Assembly (NCBI GenBank): GCA_029721515.1
Contig: CM056554.1
Coordinates: forward strand, 26,661,736-26,725,735
DNA length: 64,000 bases
Reading direction: 5' to 3'
From: Synanceia verrucosa
Lineage: Eukaryota > Chordata > Actinopteri > Perciformes > Synanceiidae
The notes under the pieces were generated by a model. The model saw only the letters and a program-made list of their open reading frames with translations. It had not been told where the DNA came from and searched no databases. Numbering within the stretch: the stretch's first letter is position 1; every line of letters starts with the position of its first letter. The translations under genes were made by a program, and so were the position numbers. Below, piece by piece: positions 10,114-21,051 of the stretch.

Positions 10114-10495
10114 AGTGAGCGTTTCCAGTCGGGCCTCCCTGCAGACTTCTATCGCTCCAAGGCCCAGGTCTCGGCGTCCTCCTCCGGGCTCTCCTCTCTG
10201 CCGTCCTTCTTACCTCTGAAGCAGAAGCAGAGACCTCCAGCCGACCAGCTCCTCGCCACGCAGGCCGAGGGCGAGCTCCTCCTGGGCGCCCTGAGGCAGT
10301 ACCTCTCCGGCCATCTGTCCCTGCACGGTGGGGGGGCGAGCACCGAGGAGCAGGGGGCCCCGTCGCCCCGCCTGAGGCCCATCTACAGCAACAGGCAGGA
10401 GCTTGGCTTCAAGAAAGAGCTGTCAAAAGCCAGGCTCCTGAAGTCAGGAAAGACTCCAGAGGCTTCGGTGAAGGAGCCTCTGACGTCTGTGGACG
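10114..10495 (+). CDS. ptprn2: ptprn2-like exon, large lumenal exon
   Basis: This 382-bp exon starts in phase 0 directly after a long T-tract and GTCAG, and ends with one base of a codon before GTACGT. It reads SERFQSGLPADFYRSKAQVS, then KQRPPADQLLATQAEGELLL, GALRQYLSGHLSLHGG, and RLRPIYSNRQELGFKKELSK near the end. It is GC- and CpG-rich compared with the surrounding intron and open throughout. It belongs to the variable lumenal domain of IA-2/phogrin. The preceding exon ends at a codon boundary, so the join is in frame. The KKEL and RLLK stretches are possible prohormone-convertase-like sites, but this is only inference. Confidence 0.78.
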
Positions 10496-12356
10496 GTACG
10501 TTAAAGTCCAGCCTCAGAATCGTTGATATGTTCACCTTTCCTCTTCTAGCTGCTTCACCATCCGTGCTTTTGATCCAACTCTGAGCTGTTCCTGAAGCCT
10601 TGTTGTGTTGGACTGGATCACTATGATGTCATGTGTATCATAAGAAGTCTGAATTCAGGACAAACAGCTCGTTAATTTCATTTAACATGTTGCCGTACAG
10701 CTGAGTTTAGAGTTGAATCACTACTGTGTTTCAAAATAGAGACGCAGCTTCCTGTGGCGTCGCCTCGCTGTGACGCTCCAAGATGTCATTGGCCATGTTT
10801 CCCAGTTCTTTAGAGACAAGAGTGCAGTAAAGAAGGTCAGAGCACTGATTCCATTTTAATGACGAAAACAAGACTACAACTAAAATATGAAGTAGTCTTG
10901 GTAAGAGGATCATGAGAAAATGAGGTGTTATATTAGTATATTAGAATAGAGTAGGACCTGCACTGTATCCTGACCACAGTGTGTCCACTTGTGCGCACAT
11001 GATCGATGTCTGCTAATGATCGTAATGTGACCAGATCATGAACAGACGTGTAGACTAATCCACAGTGAGAATAAGAGAAAACTCCATCTATAAACTATAA
11101 ATCAGACAGGCAGCTCGCTGAGGTCGGTGTCGTCTCCATGCATAAATATGCAGCTCAGCCAGGCACATTACACCAGACTGCCCTCCGGACGTCAGTGTCT
11201 GATCTCTGTGAAAGGCTGCAGGTTTGGACGGTCGATGTGTTTTTTGTTGCGCCCTGACAAATTTTTGGGTGCGGTAAACTATCTCATGTGGACATGCAGA
11301 TGTGGAATATGCGGACAAATTATGATAAATGATAGACGTGATTATTCACACTTGTTATTCCTCCTAATGTTACTTATTTTTTTAATATTGTTATTTTTCT
11401 TCTGCCAGATTTCAGTGCTTCACTTGTGCCACAGCTTTGAGCCCACAGAGCCTTCATAAAACATAAATTAAAGATTCAAAGTGTTTATTGTCATATATGC
11501 AAAGTACGGATGCATTTCTCTGAAGAATGAAATTTATTCTTTTCTGTCACTTATTAAAGCTAATGTTTCTACGACACTCTTAGCGCTAAGAGTCTCTTAA
11601 CTGACTCTGGGAAACGTGGCCGTTATAATATTAATGTAGAACATATGCTGATAAGACTGTTCCTGAATGACTTCAGTGGGTCTGATCTGCTGATTGCCAA
11701 GTCAGTTTGCACATGCAAGGAATTTGACTGTGCAGACATGAAAACATAATAACAGTGAGAAATAAGAATAAATAAAAGATGCACAAAAACTGTGAGCATT
11801 AGTGGAAATGAAGAGAAGACAGTGAGATGAAAGCTGTACAGAAATGTGTGTGGTTGGTCAACCGTTGTTGTTGTTCTGATACATGTTGTGCAGCTGTGTG
11901 TGGACACCAGCTGTTCCAGCGTATCATTGAAGAGAACGAAGGAGCTTTTTGACATCATTGATAACATCCAGTCACGAGGCGCCTCGCCTTGTCAGACCAT
12001 CAAAGCTGCAGGAACTGTGTGTTTTGGGGGCAGTGGAAACAAGTTGAGGACACAAGCTGAACTTTAAAGCTGTTATGATGAAACGTCTTCACACATCCAG
12101 CAGTGACGTCCACCGTTACTGTTCATCAGGAGCGTAGACTGTACATGAAGTGGACAGAGTCACTGTGACGCCCCCCTCAGGCACAGAGTTTTAGAGGCAT
12201 CTTGTCATCTTGAACACTGACTAAGAGTTTTTAAGTGACCAAAAGGGATGATAATGAACCTCCATGAGCTGAGGAGTGACTATGAATGGGTTAAAGTCGT
12301 CAGAGGAAAGCGCTGTGGTAGTGACCGGTCTGTTCTCTTGCCTCTGTTTCCTCCAG
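10496..12356 (+). other. ptprn2: Intron without recognised gene
   Basis: No coding or complete mobile element is seen. An 18-bp palindrome lies at 11576-11593. A sequence near 11475-11530 (GTGTTTATTGTCATATATGC) resembles a LINE 3' end. A missed small exon is possible, but the flanking phases (1 and 1) already fit. Confidence 0.5.
11576..11593. repeat. 18-bp perfect palindrome
   Basis: ACTCTTAGCGCTAAGAGT is its own reverse complement. It is directly followed by a related CTCTTAACTGACTC stretch. It could be part of a decayed DNA transposon. Confidence 0.7.
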
Positions 12357-12659
12357 AGAGGTTCATCCAGAACGTTTTGAAGAGCGTGGGCAGGCATCAT
12401 GTGGACGTGGATGGTCTGACGCCGCAGGACTTGAACCAACTGTCCAGCCTGATAGCAGATGCCCTGCAGGTGGTGGACCAGGATCAGGGACTAAACAGAT
12501 ACCTGACCCACGTCAGACCTGGACCAAGAGACCTGGGAGAGGAGGAGGAAGTGGAAGAAGAGGAGGCTGTGAGGGACGCTGAGGAGGAGAAGTTGCTAGA
12601 GAAAGCTCCAACCCTGAACCCTCAGGAGAGCTCTCATACAGCGCCGGCTGCACTTCAAG
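12357..12659 (+). CDS. ptprn2: ptprn2-like exon, lumenal acidic region
   Basis: The acceptor is TTTCCTCCAG and the donor GTACTT. The first AG completes a Glu codon with the G left by the exon at 10114-10495. The exon then reads RFIQNVLKSVGRHHVDVDGL, TPQDLNQLSSLIADALQVVD and a Glu-rich run (EEEEVEEEEAV...EEEKLLEKA) to PAALQ, ending in phase 1. The GLxxxxLxxLxxLIAxxLQxVD pattern matches the helix-rich lumenal region of phogrin before its processing sites. The acidic run fits a granule-lumen protein that binds calcium or other cations; that role is inferred. Confidence 0.82.
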
Positions 12660-13034
12660 GTACTTTCATAGTGATTCATTTTGTGTTTTACGCAATTAAA
12701 GTATTGAGCGAAAGCTGGAAAACAAGTCTGTGGTATAATCATGCAGGGTGGACTAAACAAGTAATGGAGCTCTGAAACGGCTCGCTGCAAGAACACAACA
12801 TTAAAATCAATGTGAAAATAAATAGACACCCTGTTAAGCTCAGTGTAAACAGTGCATTTTAAAGGCTCAGCGTCCGCCAAGAACACTCCAACTAAAAATC
12901 CTTACACGGATAAAAGTGGTCAACAAATAGCCATACCGAACCATATGGCCAAACTGTGGCACTATTTGTTCAGAAACTTGCAAATAATAATTCTTCTTCT
13001 TACTGATGAACACGTCCTCTCTTTCTCCCAGCAG

Positions 13035-13075
13035 AGCGCCACACAGATACAGAGCAGCACGATATGAAGGACAAG
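13035..13075 (+). CDS. ptprn2: ptprn2-like micro-exon (41 bp)
   Basis: This short exon lies between CTCCCAGCAG and a strong GTAAGC donor. AG completes a Glu codon from the previous exon, and the rest reads RHTDTEQHDMKDK, ending at a codon boundary (phase 0). The next exon at 21052 begins in phase 0. The call rests on splice signals and phase agreement; the peptide is too short for homology. CAG and AG alternatives exist nearby (GCAGAG), so the exact acceptor could shift by a few bases. Confidence 0.6.
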
Positions 13076-13639
13076 GTAAGCTTTCAGACCCTTAAATGTC
13101 AGAGGAAAGGCTGACATTATGAACAGTTATATAATAGCGAAGAAAATGCTGCCTGCAGTTTTCAAAAGCACTGCAGAAGAATTGTGTTTGACATCAGCTA
13201 CTGCACAAAAAGGTGAAGTGATTGTACCGAGGATTTAGCAGGAACTCAATATTCCTGGGAGAGACTGACTGCACAGGGCATTTCTACAGAGAGTAAGTTT
13301 AGTTTTTCCTAAAGTTTGAGAACTTTTCTACACATCAAACTTGTTTTACATGATTTTCTGCTGTTCATCAGTTCCTTTTAAAGTTACTGTGAGGAACTGA
13401 TCACACAGACTGATTCTTCCTCTTAAAGCTTGTCATCGATGATGAGCAGTGTCCAGCCTTCGTCCTTCATTTTAAAAAAGGAACCACAGAATTCAACCCA
13501 AAATGAAAGGTCCTCCTAAGAGCTTCAAATTGTTTGAATGCCAATAGAAGCACTATTAATAATACTGTTACTCTAAAGTAAAAATGTGGAGCACACCAGT
13601 AATTCCAACATAACTGGAGGCCAGAGTGTTTTTCATGCA

Positions 13640-14236
13640 GTGTAATAGAATAGAATAGTATTTTTATTCATCCCCCTTGGGGGGAAATTCACCTGCCACA
13701 GCAGCATAGACAAAATCACAGACACATTGCAGTAGTTAGAAAAAAAGCAGTAGTGACATAATAGTAATAATAATAAAATAGAATAAAATATTTACATATT
13801 TACAAAGAACTAAATACAATGGAATAAAAAAATATATATATTTACTTGTATAAATGAAACTGTTGATTAAAACACAATTATTATTGTGGCAGTGCAATTT
13901 TAATGCAAATTAACAGTGACAACAATGACAATGACAGTGATGGAGATGATTCCAGAGTTTTAGTTTCAGTTTTCAGTTTTATTGCTGATGGTATGAATGA
14001 CCTGCGGTCGCGCTCCTTCTTGCAGGGTGGAAGTCTGAGTCTGCAGCTGAAGGAGCTGCTTAAAGCCTCCACAGTCCCATGCAGAGGGTGAGAGGGGTTG
14101 TCCATGATGGATATGAGCTTAGCTAACATCCTCCTCTCAGCCACCTCCTCTATGGAGTCCAGGGAGCAGTCCAGGACAGAGCTGGCCCTCCTGACCATTC
14201 TGTTCAGTCTCTTCCTGTCTCTCTCTGTGCTCCCTG
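13640..14236 (-). mobile_element. LINE 3' fragment (Rex1-like)
   Basis: On the - strand a reverse-transcriptase C-terminal tail reads RDRKRLNRMVRRASSVLDCS, LDSIEEVAERRMLAKL, MDNPSHPLHGTV and KERDRRSFIPSAIKL. An AT-rich 3' region follows, ending near 13640 with TTTATTCATCCCCCTTGGGG. The MDNPSHPLH and ERxRRSFxPxAI motifs are common in Rex1/Babar-related fish LINEs; the exact clade is not certain. The Gypsy LTR begins directly at its right end, so the LINE was probably interrupted by that insertion. Confidence 0.75.
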
Positions 14237-15119
14237 TGACAAGGGTCCATGTCAGGGAACCCAGATGCACGACTCACAGACAGTAATTCAGTTCTCACAA
14301 AAGTCTTTATTGTGCAAGCACAGCAAAAAACAAGATGTTCCAGCAGGGAGGTACGCACCGGGGAGATCTTACTCTTGCTGCTCTCAACTATTAATGGGGA
14401 AACAGAAAACCACTCTCAAAAATCAAGAAGGGAAAATCATTTCACAGTACCTAGAACAAAAAGGGAAATCTTTCTTACACAGGCTGTAAAACTTACCATA
14501 AATGTGACGACGGGGAAAAAGGAGGGAAACTAACTAAGGGAGCTGGGGCGAGGGAAACTATACCAGTGAGCTAGGGCGTGGGAAAATCAAACTAAGGGAC
14601 AACTACAACTCTACACTAGAGGAAGGAATTAACAAAAGGGATACAAAAACACAAGGATCAACTCCGGGGAGGATTCGTCTTGTAAACTAGACAGCTAAGA
14701 GTGAAAAAACATAAACTAAAGTCAGGAATCAGAACAAGCTAGGATCTACTCAGGGGAGGATTCTTCTAGCAAAACAAAAAGGCCAAGGCTATCAAAATTA
14801 CAACAGAAATCTACCGTAAGAGGCGTAGGGAGCTGGAAATCTCGGAATGTAGAACTCGGGAGCGACGGACACAAGGAACATGACGATCACGCAACAAGAC
14901 AGGGGAAGACAGGACTATTTATACACCAGGTAACGGGGAACAGGTGGAGACAATCAGGGCGGGGTCAGACAATCACCAGACGCGGGAAACGAGAGGAAGG
15001 GGAAGTGTGAAGCTGAAACGAGACACAGTTACTTCAAAATAAAACCGGAAATGACAAAACAACATAGGCACAAGATAAAAATGGGTAACTTAACCAAAAC
15101 AGACGGACGAATCATGACA
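14237..15119 (-). repeat. 3' LTR of Gypsy element
   Basis: The LTR starts TGACAAGGGTCC and ends ATCATGACA on the + strand, giving TG...CA ends in either orientation. It shares long near-identical blocks with 19560-20364, including GCAAGCACAGCAAAAAACAA. On the - strand it directly follows a polypurine tract. It lacks about 40 bp present in the other LTR near 19673-19713. Confidence 0.88.
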
Positions 15120-18100
15120 GTACCCCCCCCTCTAGGACCGGCAACCTGACCGTCCAGGGGGCTGAGGATGCTTCTTATGGAAGTCTGTAATGGGGTCTTG
15201 TCCACAATGTAGCTGGCCGGAATCCATGAGCTCTCTTCCGCGCCGTAACCTTCCCAGTCGGCCAGGTATTGCTTCCCTCTCCCCCTGTTGCGAACAGCCA
15301 GGAGCTTGCGGACGGTGTGTACAGGGTCCCCATTAATCATCCGTGGGGGAGGAGGAGGAGGAGCAGGTGGAACCAGGGAGCTCTCATGGGCCAGCTTGAT
15401 CTTTCCAGCGTGGAAGGTAGGATGCACTCTGAGGGACCGGGGAAGTCTGAGCTGCACCGCCGCAGGGCTGATGACCTTAGAGACAGGAAAAGGACCGACT
15501 TTCTGGAAGTAACATTCAGAGGAAGGTCATGAGTCGATAGCCATACCTTTTGCTCCTCCTTATACTGTGGTGCTGGTCTGCTGCCTTTTTCATCCTCTCC
15601 TGGGTCCTGAGAAGGATCCTGCGAGTAGCTGCCCACACCTTTTGGCAGCGTCAGATGTGAGCGTGCGCAGAGGGAACCACCACCTCTTTCTCCAGGGCAG
15701 AGAAGGTGGGGGGTCGGTAGCCATAAACACACTGGAAGGGCGAGATGCCTGTTGCAGCCGTGGGGAGTGTATTGTGGGCATATTCGACCCAAGTTAGCTT
15801 CCTTCTCCAGGAGGATGGGTTCTGAGATACTAGGCATCGTAGGCAGGTCTCTAAAGTCTGGTTGAGTCTCTCGGTCTGGCCTGACGTGAGGCTGACCTTG
15901 GCTCCTATCAGGTTGCAAAATTCCTTCCAGAACCTGGATACAAACTGGGGCCCCCGGTCCGAGAGGACGTCTGTGGGAAAGCCGTGTAGGTGAAACACAT
16001 GATGCATCATCACCTCCGCCATCTCCTTGGCAGAAGGTAGTTTGGGCAGAGGAATAAAGTGAGTCATTTTGCTGAATCGATCCACCACCGTCTTGACGGT
16101 GGTGTTACCTTTAGAAGGGGGAAGTCCCGTTACAAAGTCCAAAGAAATCTCTGCCCACGGGCGGGATGGGATGGGAAGAGGCTGCAGTAGTCCTTGGCGC
16201 CGCTGGGATGATGTCTTGTTGCAAGCGCATACTGGGCAGGCCTCGATGTACTCTCGGACCATGCTGATCATATTGGGCCATCAGAAGCGCTGCCTGATAA
16301 ACGCCACCGTCCTTTTGACCCCCGGATGGCAGGTGAGAAGCGAGGTGTGGCCCCAATGGACCACCTGGGGGCGTAGCTGGGCGGGCACAAACAGGCAATC
16401 GGGAGGGCACCCCACAGGTGGCGGGGTCACACCGTTGGCCTCCTTCACCTCGGATTCTATTTGCCAGGCCACCGCTCCAACCACACAGTCACGTGGAAGG
16501 ATAGATTCGGGCTCTCTGGCTACAGGCTCGGGGTCGAAGAGACGGAAGAGAGCATCTGGCTTGACGTTCCGGGACCCCGTCCTGTAAGATAAAGAGAAGT
16601 GGAACCGGTTAAAGAATAAGGACCACCTGCTCTGGCGAGAATTAAGTGTCTTAGCATTTTTTAAATACTGCAGGTTTTTATGGTCTGTCCAAACCAGGAA
16701 GGGGAGCTGGGACCCCTCTAGCCAGTGCCGCCACTCCTCCAAGGAAATCTTGATGGCTAAAAGCTCGCGGTCCCCTACGTCATAATTCTGCTCAGCCTTG
16801 GACAGGCGGCGAGACAGGAAGGCACAGGGATGAACCTTGTTGTCCGAACTGGAACGTTATGACAGAACGGCTCCCACCCCCAAGCTGGAGGCGTCCACCT
16901 CCACGATGAACTGGCGGGTGGGGTCGGGCATGGCGAGAACTGGAGCCGTGGTGAACTGTCTCTTGAGCTGAGCGAAGGCTTGGTCGGCAGCGGGGGACCA
17001 GGGGAACACCTGGTGAGGAGAGGTTAGCTTGTGCAGTGGAGCCGCAATGGCACTAAAGTTACGGATGAACCGACGATAAAAGTTAGCAAAACCTAGGAAT
17101 TGCTGCACTTTCTTACGGCTATCCGGCACTGGCCACTCTGTGACAGCACTTACTTTAGCCGGGTCCATTTGGATCCGACCCTGGGCTATGTGGAAGCCCA
17201 GGAAGGATACCGACCCGGCATGAAACTCACACTTCTCGGCTTTACAGAATAATTGATTTTGTAAGAGACGTGAGAGTACCTGTCTGACATGCGCTTGGTG
17301 TGTCTGCAGATCCGAGGAGTAGATTAGAATGTCGTCTAAGTACACATAGACGAATCTGTCCAGGAAATCTCGGAGCACGTCGTTAACCAGCGCTTGAAAC
17401 ACTGCCGGGGCGTTGGTGAGTCCAAATGGCATCACAAGGTATTCGTAATGTCCCGACGGCGTGTTGAAGCCGGTCTTCCACTCATCCCCCTCCCGGATGC
17501 GCACCAAATGGTAGGCATTCCGCAGGTCCAGCTTGGTGAAAATCTTGGCAGCTTGTAATTGTTCAAAGGCAGACGACATCAGAGGGAGAGGGTATCGATT
17601 CTTGATCGTTACTTTGTTTAAGGGTGCGTAGTCAATACAGGGACGGAGGGTGCCATCTTTCTCCTTCACAAAGAAGAATCCGGCGCCCGCCGGGGAGGAC
17701 GAGGGACGGATGAGACTAGCCTGGAGAGAGGTGGCGATGTACTCTTCCATGGCCTTATTCTCGGGACCGGAGAGCGCCTACAGGCGCCCCTTAGGGATGA
17801 TGGCATCTGGAATCAGGTCAATGGCGCAGTCGTATGGTCGGTGAGGGGGAAGAGACAGGGCGCGAGCCTTGCTAAATGTCTCCGCCAGGTCATGATAGCA
17901 GGCGTGTACCCCGGCGAGGTCAGCAGGGCCGTTGGTAAGCCTGGGACCCTCCTCCTTAGTCTGGAGCGTCCTGATGGTCACGGAGAAGGAATCAGGCTGC
18001 AGGCAGGATCTCCGACAATCCAGAGACCAGGACTGGACCTTCCCCGAACGCCAGTCCACCCGTGGATTGTGTTTCTGCAGCCAAGAAAGTCCGAGCACCA

Positions 18101-18815
18101 GCGTGGGTTGTGGGGATCTGAACAGATACAAAGTGATCACTTCAGCGTGCTCTGCTATGGAGAGAGTCACAGAGTCAGTCTGGTGCATAAGGGTAAACAG
18201 AGCTTTACCATCCAGGGTCTTAGCCTGCAGTAGTTCCTTAAGAGGCACCGGCCTTACTCCCAACCTTTTTGCTAGGCCCCAGTCTAAGAGGCAAATGTCA
18301 GCCCCAGAGTCTATGAGCGCCTGCAGGTGCAATGAGTGTGTGCGGGTGGACAGCGTTACCTGGGCCAGTTGTCGAGGAGTCTGGCAGCCAGCAGAGAAAC
18401 GACTCACCAGCGCCCTCCTCGGGTGGCCTGGTGAGTCTCCCCTTTTAACGGGCAGGATCTGATCAGGTGGTCTCGTCCTTCGCAGTACAGGCAGCGACCC
18501 TCCCTCATCCGGCGCTGCCTCTCCTCCGGCGTAAGGCGGGTGCGACCCACTTGCATGGGTTCCCCCTCCGAAGTGGGGGAGTCCTGGGGAGCCGGTGCGA
18601 CCGGAGGAGGACCGTCGGAACAAGCCCTCCATGGAACTCGGCGCTCCAGCTCTCGTTGTTTCTCCCTCCGGAGGACTTGGAGACGCTTCTCCGTGCGGAC
18701 GGCCAGGGCGATGATGGAGTTGAGGTCCTCGGGCAGCTCCATTGACACAAACTCCTTGTGGATCTCGGGGATTAGGTCGGAGAGGAAGGTGTCCCGAAGA
18801 GGTCGGTTGGTCCAC
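15120..18815 (-). pseudogene. Gypsy pol polyprotein, broken
   Basis: In order from 18815 downward: an aspartic protease (ALIDSGADICLLD, about 18290-18340); reverse transcriptase with KLDLRNAYHLVRI, VMPFGLTNAPAVFQ and the active-site YLDDIL (about 17330); RNase H starting VEVDASSLGVGAVLS; an integrase with SLDFVTGLP, SDRGPQF and TERLNQ; and a C-terminal chromodomain (VRKLLAVRNRGRGKQYLADW, then EGYGAEESSWIP, about 15220-15320). In-frame stops lie at 17778-17780, 16857-16859, 16281-16283 and 15651-15653, and the frame changes between 15650 and 15457. The integrase also lacks the few residues normally found just before its catalytic Glu. Relative to gag, the frame differs and overlaps by about 400 bp. 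Confidence 0.9.
15121..15136 (-). other. Polypurine tract of Gypsy element
   Basis: On the - strand this reads CCTAGAGGGGGGGGTA, immediately before the LTR start TGTCATGA. It would prime plus-strand DNA synthesis during reverse transcription. Confidence 0.75.
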
Positions 18816-19513
18816 CCGCTGTCAGCCGCCACGGTGCGGAAATGGATTGCGTAGTCACCTACTGATCGTCGCCCCTGCGTGATGGAATTAAGGGTCTCCA
18901 GCGCCTCTGCTCCCACGGAGGTGTGGTCGAACACCTTTCTCAGAGTCTGGGTGAACAGTTCGACATTCTGGCAGATGTGTGACCCCCTGGCCCACTCAGT
19001 GGTCGCCCAGGCGGCGAAAGTCACCTTGGAACGAGGCGAGGGGAACGCTTGCGGTGTCATCTCAAAATGGAGCTCACACTGGACCAGGAAGGCTCGACAG
19101 TCATCAGTGTCTCCGGAGAATTTTGGCGGAGCAGACAGGTTGTAGGCAGGTGAGGACGAAGACGCTGGAGTCGTCAGAGGGAGCTGGGGAGCCGCGCGCT
19201 CGTGTGTGGCTCCAATCCAGGCTGCTGGATTCAGAAGAAGCCATATGTCCCATTTAACCTGATTAGTGTTGTGATTGGATGTTACCATTTCAGGGTTAGA
19301 CTGATTTAAAAATCCAGGCTGCAATCCAGCCACACTGTGGCTGGATTGCAGCAGAAACGACATCTCACCAACCAGCTGGGTCAGGTGGTCTACCCTCGCT
19401 GACATGGTGTCGGAAAACTCCTGCTGCCGTCGTGAGAGCGTGACGATACCTTGACGCACCGCCGCTACCTCCTCCTCGTGCCGTTGAATGCGCTCCTCTT
19501 GGGCCGCCATCAT
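18404..19513 (-). CDS. Gypsy gag, open frame
   Basis: From the ATG at 19513 (first of two, MMAAQEERIQRH) the frame is open to 18404. It has an N-terminal coiled-coil-like segment (EERIQRHEEEVAAVRQGIVT), a capsid-like retrotransposon-gag region (about 18800-19100, FLVQCELHFEM...FDHTSVGAEALETLNSI), and one CCHC zinc knuckle, CLYCEGRDHLIRSC, with spacing C-x2-C-x4-H-x4-C. The frame continues upstream into the LTR, so the internal ATG is preferred as start. It is the least damaged gene of the element. The protein would package element RNA. Confidence 0.85.
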   Translation of the reverse strand: MMAAQEERIQRHEEEVAAVRQGIVTLSRRQQEFSDTMSARVDHLTQLVGEMSFLLQSSHSVAGLQPGFLNQSNPEMVTSNHNTNQVKWDIWLLLNPAAWIGATHERAAPQLPLTTPASSSSPAYNLSAPPKFSGDTDDCRAFLVQCELHFEMTPQAFPSPRSKVTFAAWATTEWARGSHICQNVELFTQTLRKVFDHTSVGAEALETLNSITQGRRSVGDYAIHFRTVAADSGWTNRPLRDTFLSDLIPEIHKEFVSMELPEDLNSIIALAVRTEKRLQVLRREKQRELERRVPWRACSDGPPPVAPAPQDSPTSEGEPMQVGRTRLTPEERQRRMREGRCLYCEGRDHLIRSCPLKGETHQATRGGRW

Positions 19514-19559
19514 GCCGGGGAGAGTGGAGTCAGCTGGGTTCTGCCTGGCGTGATGGTAC

Positions 19560-20364
19560 TGACAAGGGTCCTTGTCAGGGAACCCAGATGCACGACTCAC
19601 AGGCGGTAATTCAGTTCTCACAAAAGTCTTTATTGTGCAAGCACAGCAAAAAACAAGATGTTCCAGCAGGGAGGTGGAGGACGGCCACGCGCCTCCAGGC
19701 GGGCGGAGACGCGCACCGGGGAGACCCTACTCTTGCTGCTCTCAACTATTAACGGGGAAACAGAAAACCACTCTCAAAATCAAGAGGGAAAAACATTTAA
19801 CGGTACCTACAACGAAAAGGGAAATCTTTCTTACACAGGCTGTAAAACTTACCATAAATGTGACGACGGGGAAAAAGGAGGGAAACTAGCTAAGGGAGCT
19901 GGGGCGAGGGAAACTATACCAGTGAGCTAGGGCGTGGGAAAATCAAACTAAGGGACACCTACAACTCTACACTAGAGGAAGGAATTAACAAAAGGGATAC
20001 AAAAACACAAGGATCAACTCCGGGGAGGATTCGTCTTGTAAACTAAACAACTAAGAGTGAAAAAACATAAACTAAGGCCGGGGAACAGAACAAGCTAGGA
20101 TCTACTCAGGGAAGGATTCTTCTAGCAAAACAAAAAGGCCAAGGCTATCAAAACTACAACAAAAAACTACCGTAAGAGGCGTAGGGAGCTGGAAATCTCA
20201 GAATGTAGAACTCGGGAGCGACGAACACACGGACACAAGGAACATGACGATCACGCAACGAGACAGGGGAAGACAGGACTATTTATACACCAGGTAATGG
20301 GGAACAGGTGGAGACAATCAGGGCGGGGTCAGACAATCACCAGACGCGGGAAACGAGAGGAAGG
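19560..20364 (-). repeat. 5' LTR of Gypsy element, truncated
   Basis: It matches the other LTR from TGACAAGGGTCC to AAACGAGAGGAAGG and then diverges, so the outer 119 bp or so (the U3 start) is missing. This removes the expected element boundary and any target duplication. Confidence 0.85.
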
Positions 20365-21051
20365 GAACTACTGTTTGAAAGAAAAATTAAGAAAGATGGA
20401 AAATAAAGGTAAATAAATAAAGAAACACAGAACGTAGACAAGAGCTGCTGTGACTGGCTGCCACTCTCACGGCGCCATCTTAAAGCAACATAAGTAACAT
20501 AAAAGAAACACAGTGCAATATATACAAAGAGCCATTCAGAATAAAGTAAAGCAAAATAGAAGATTAAAATGATCTAGACTGTAATAAAACAGATAGGAGA
20601 GAGAAGTGGTTTAATTGGATTTCAGTCCTCCTTGCAGGGATTTACTCAGTGAGGTGCAGCTCTGAAGGAACATCTGGTTCCCAGTCTGGTGGAGGCCAGA
20701 GCTCTGTAGACCAGTCAGGTTCTTCCACACCAAACTGGGCAGATCGATATGGGACTGGCTTGATGTCAGCTGGAAGCTCACTATTGTATATCATTGCCAT
20801 CGAATCTGACAGAGAAGTATGTTTGCCTTTTGTTCATTTGAATGCACATGTCCACATACTTTTGTCCACAAAGTACATTATCTGTAGAGGACACCCACAG
20901 TGCAGAGAAGTCTAGTCAGGCAGCGGTGGAGGTGTGGCAGCTGTGCCACAGGCTCAACATGGAGCTCTTTTCATTCCTCTGCTAATTTCAGGCCTAATCT
21001 AAACCATGCTTCTAGTTGGCTCATTCTCTCCACGTCTTTGGCTTCTTTCAG
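20365..21051 (+). other. ptprn2: Intron stretch with repeat remnants
   Basis: Sequence outside the truncated LTR is A-rich. It contains CTGCCACTCTCACGGCGCCA, which resembles the start of a fish LINE in reverse. A short part near 20690-20770 looks like a relic of another Tc1/mariner family. No exon is convincing until the acceptor CTTTCAG at 21051. Confidence 0.45.

Larger units (their letters stand above)
14237..20364 (-). mobile_element. Ty3/Gypsy chromodomain retrotransposon
   Basis: This element of about 6.1 kb is in reverse orientation, with LTRs at 14237-15119 and 19560-20364. In its own direction the order is 5' LTR, gag, protease, reverse transcriptase, RNase H, integrase, chromodomain, polypurine tract, 3' LTR. 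The order with integrase last and a chromodomain is that of Gypsy chromoviruses. Its 5' LTR lacks the outer 119 bp or so. Several stop codons, frame changes and a deletion in integrase make it non-autonomous. Confidence 0.92.

Noticed and set aside
12248..12356. ATG-started beginning of the frame over exon 12357
   Set aside because: The part before 12357 ends in a clear polypyrimidine tract and AG, so it is intron.
19514..19621. Upstream start of gag inside the LTR
   Set aside because: It overlaps LTR sequence that is also present, without gag, in the other LTR; the ATG at 19513 is preferred.
20649..20915. Exon candidate after CCTCCTTGCAG
   Set aside because: The sequence looks like a relic of another Tc1/mariner family; the phases of the neighbours already join without it.
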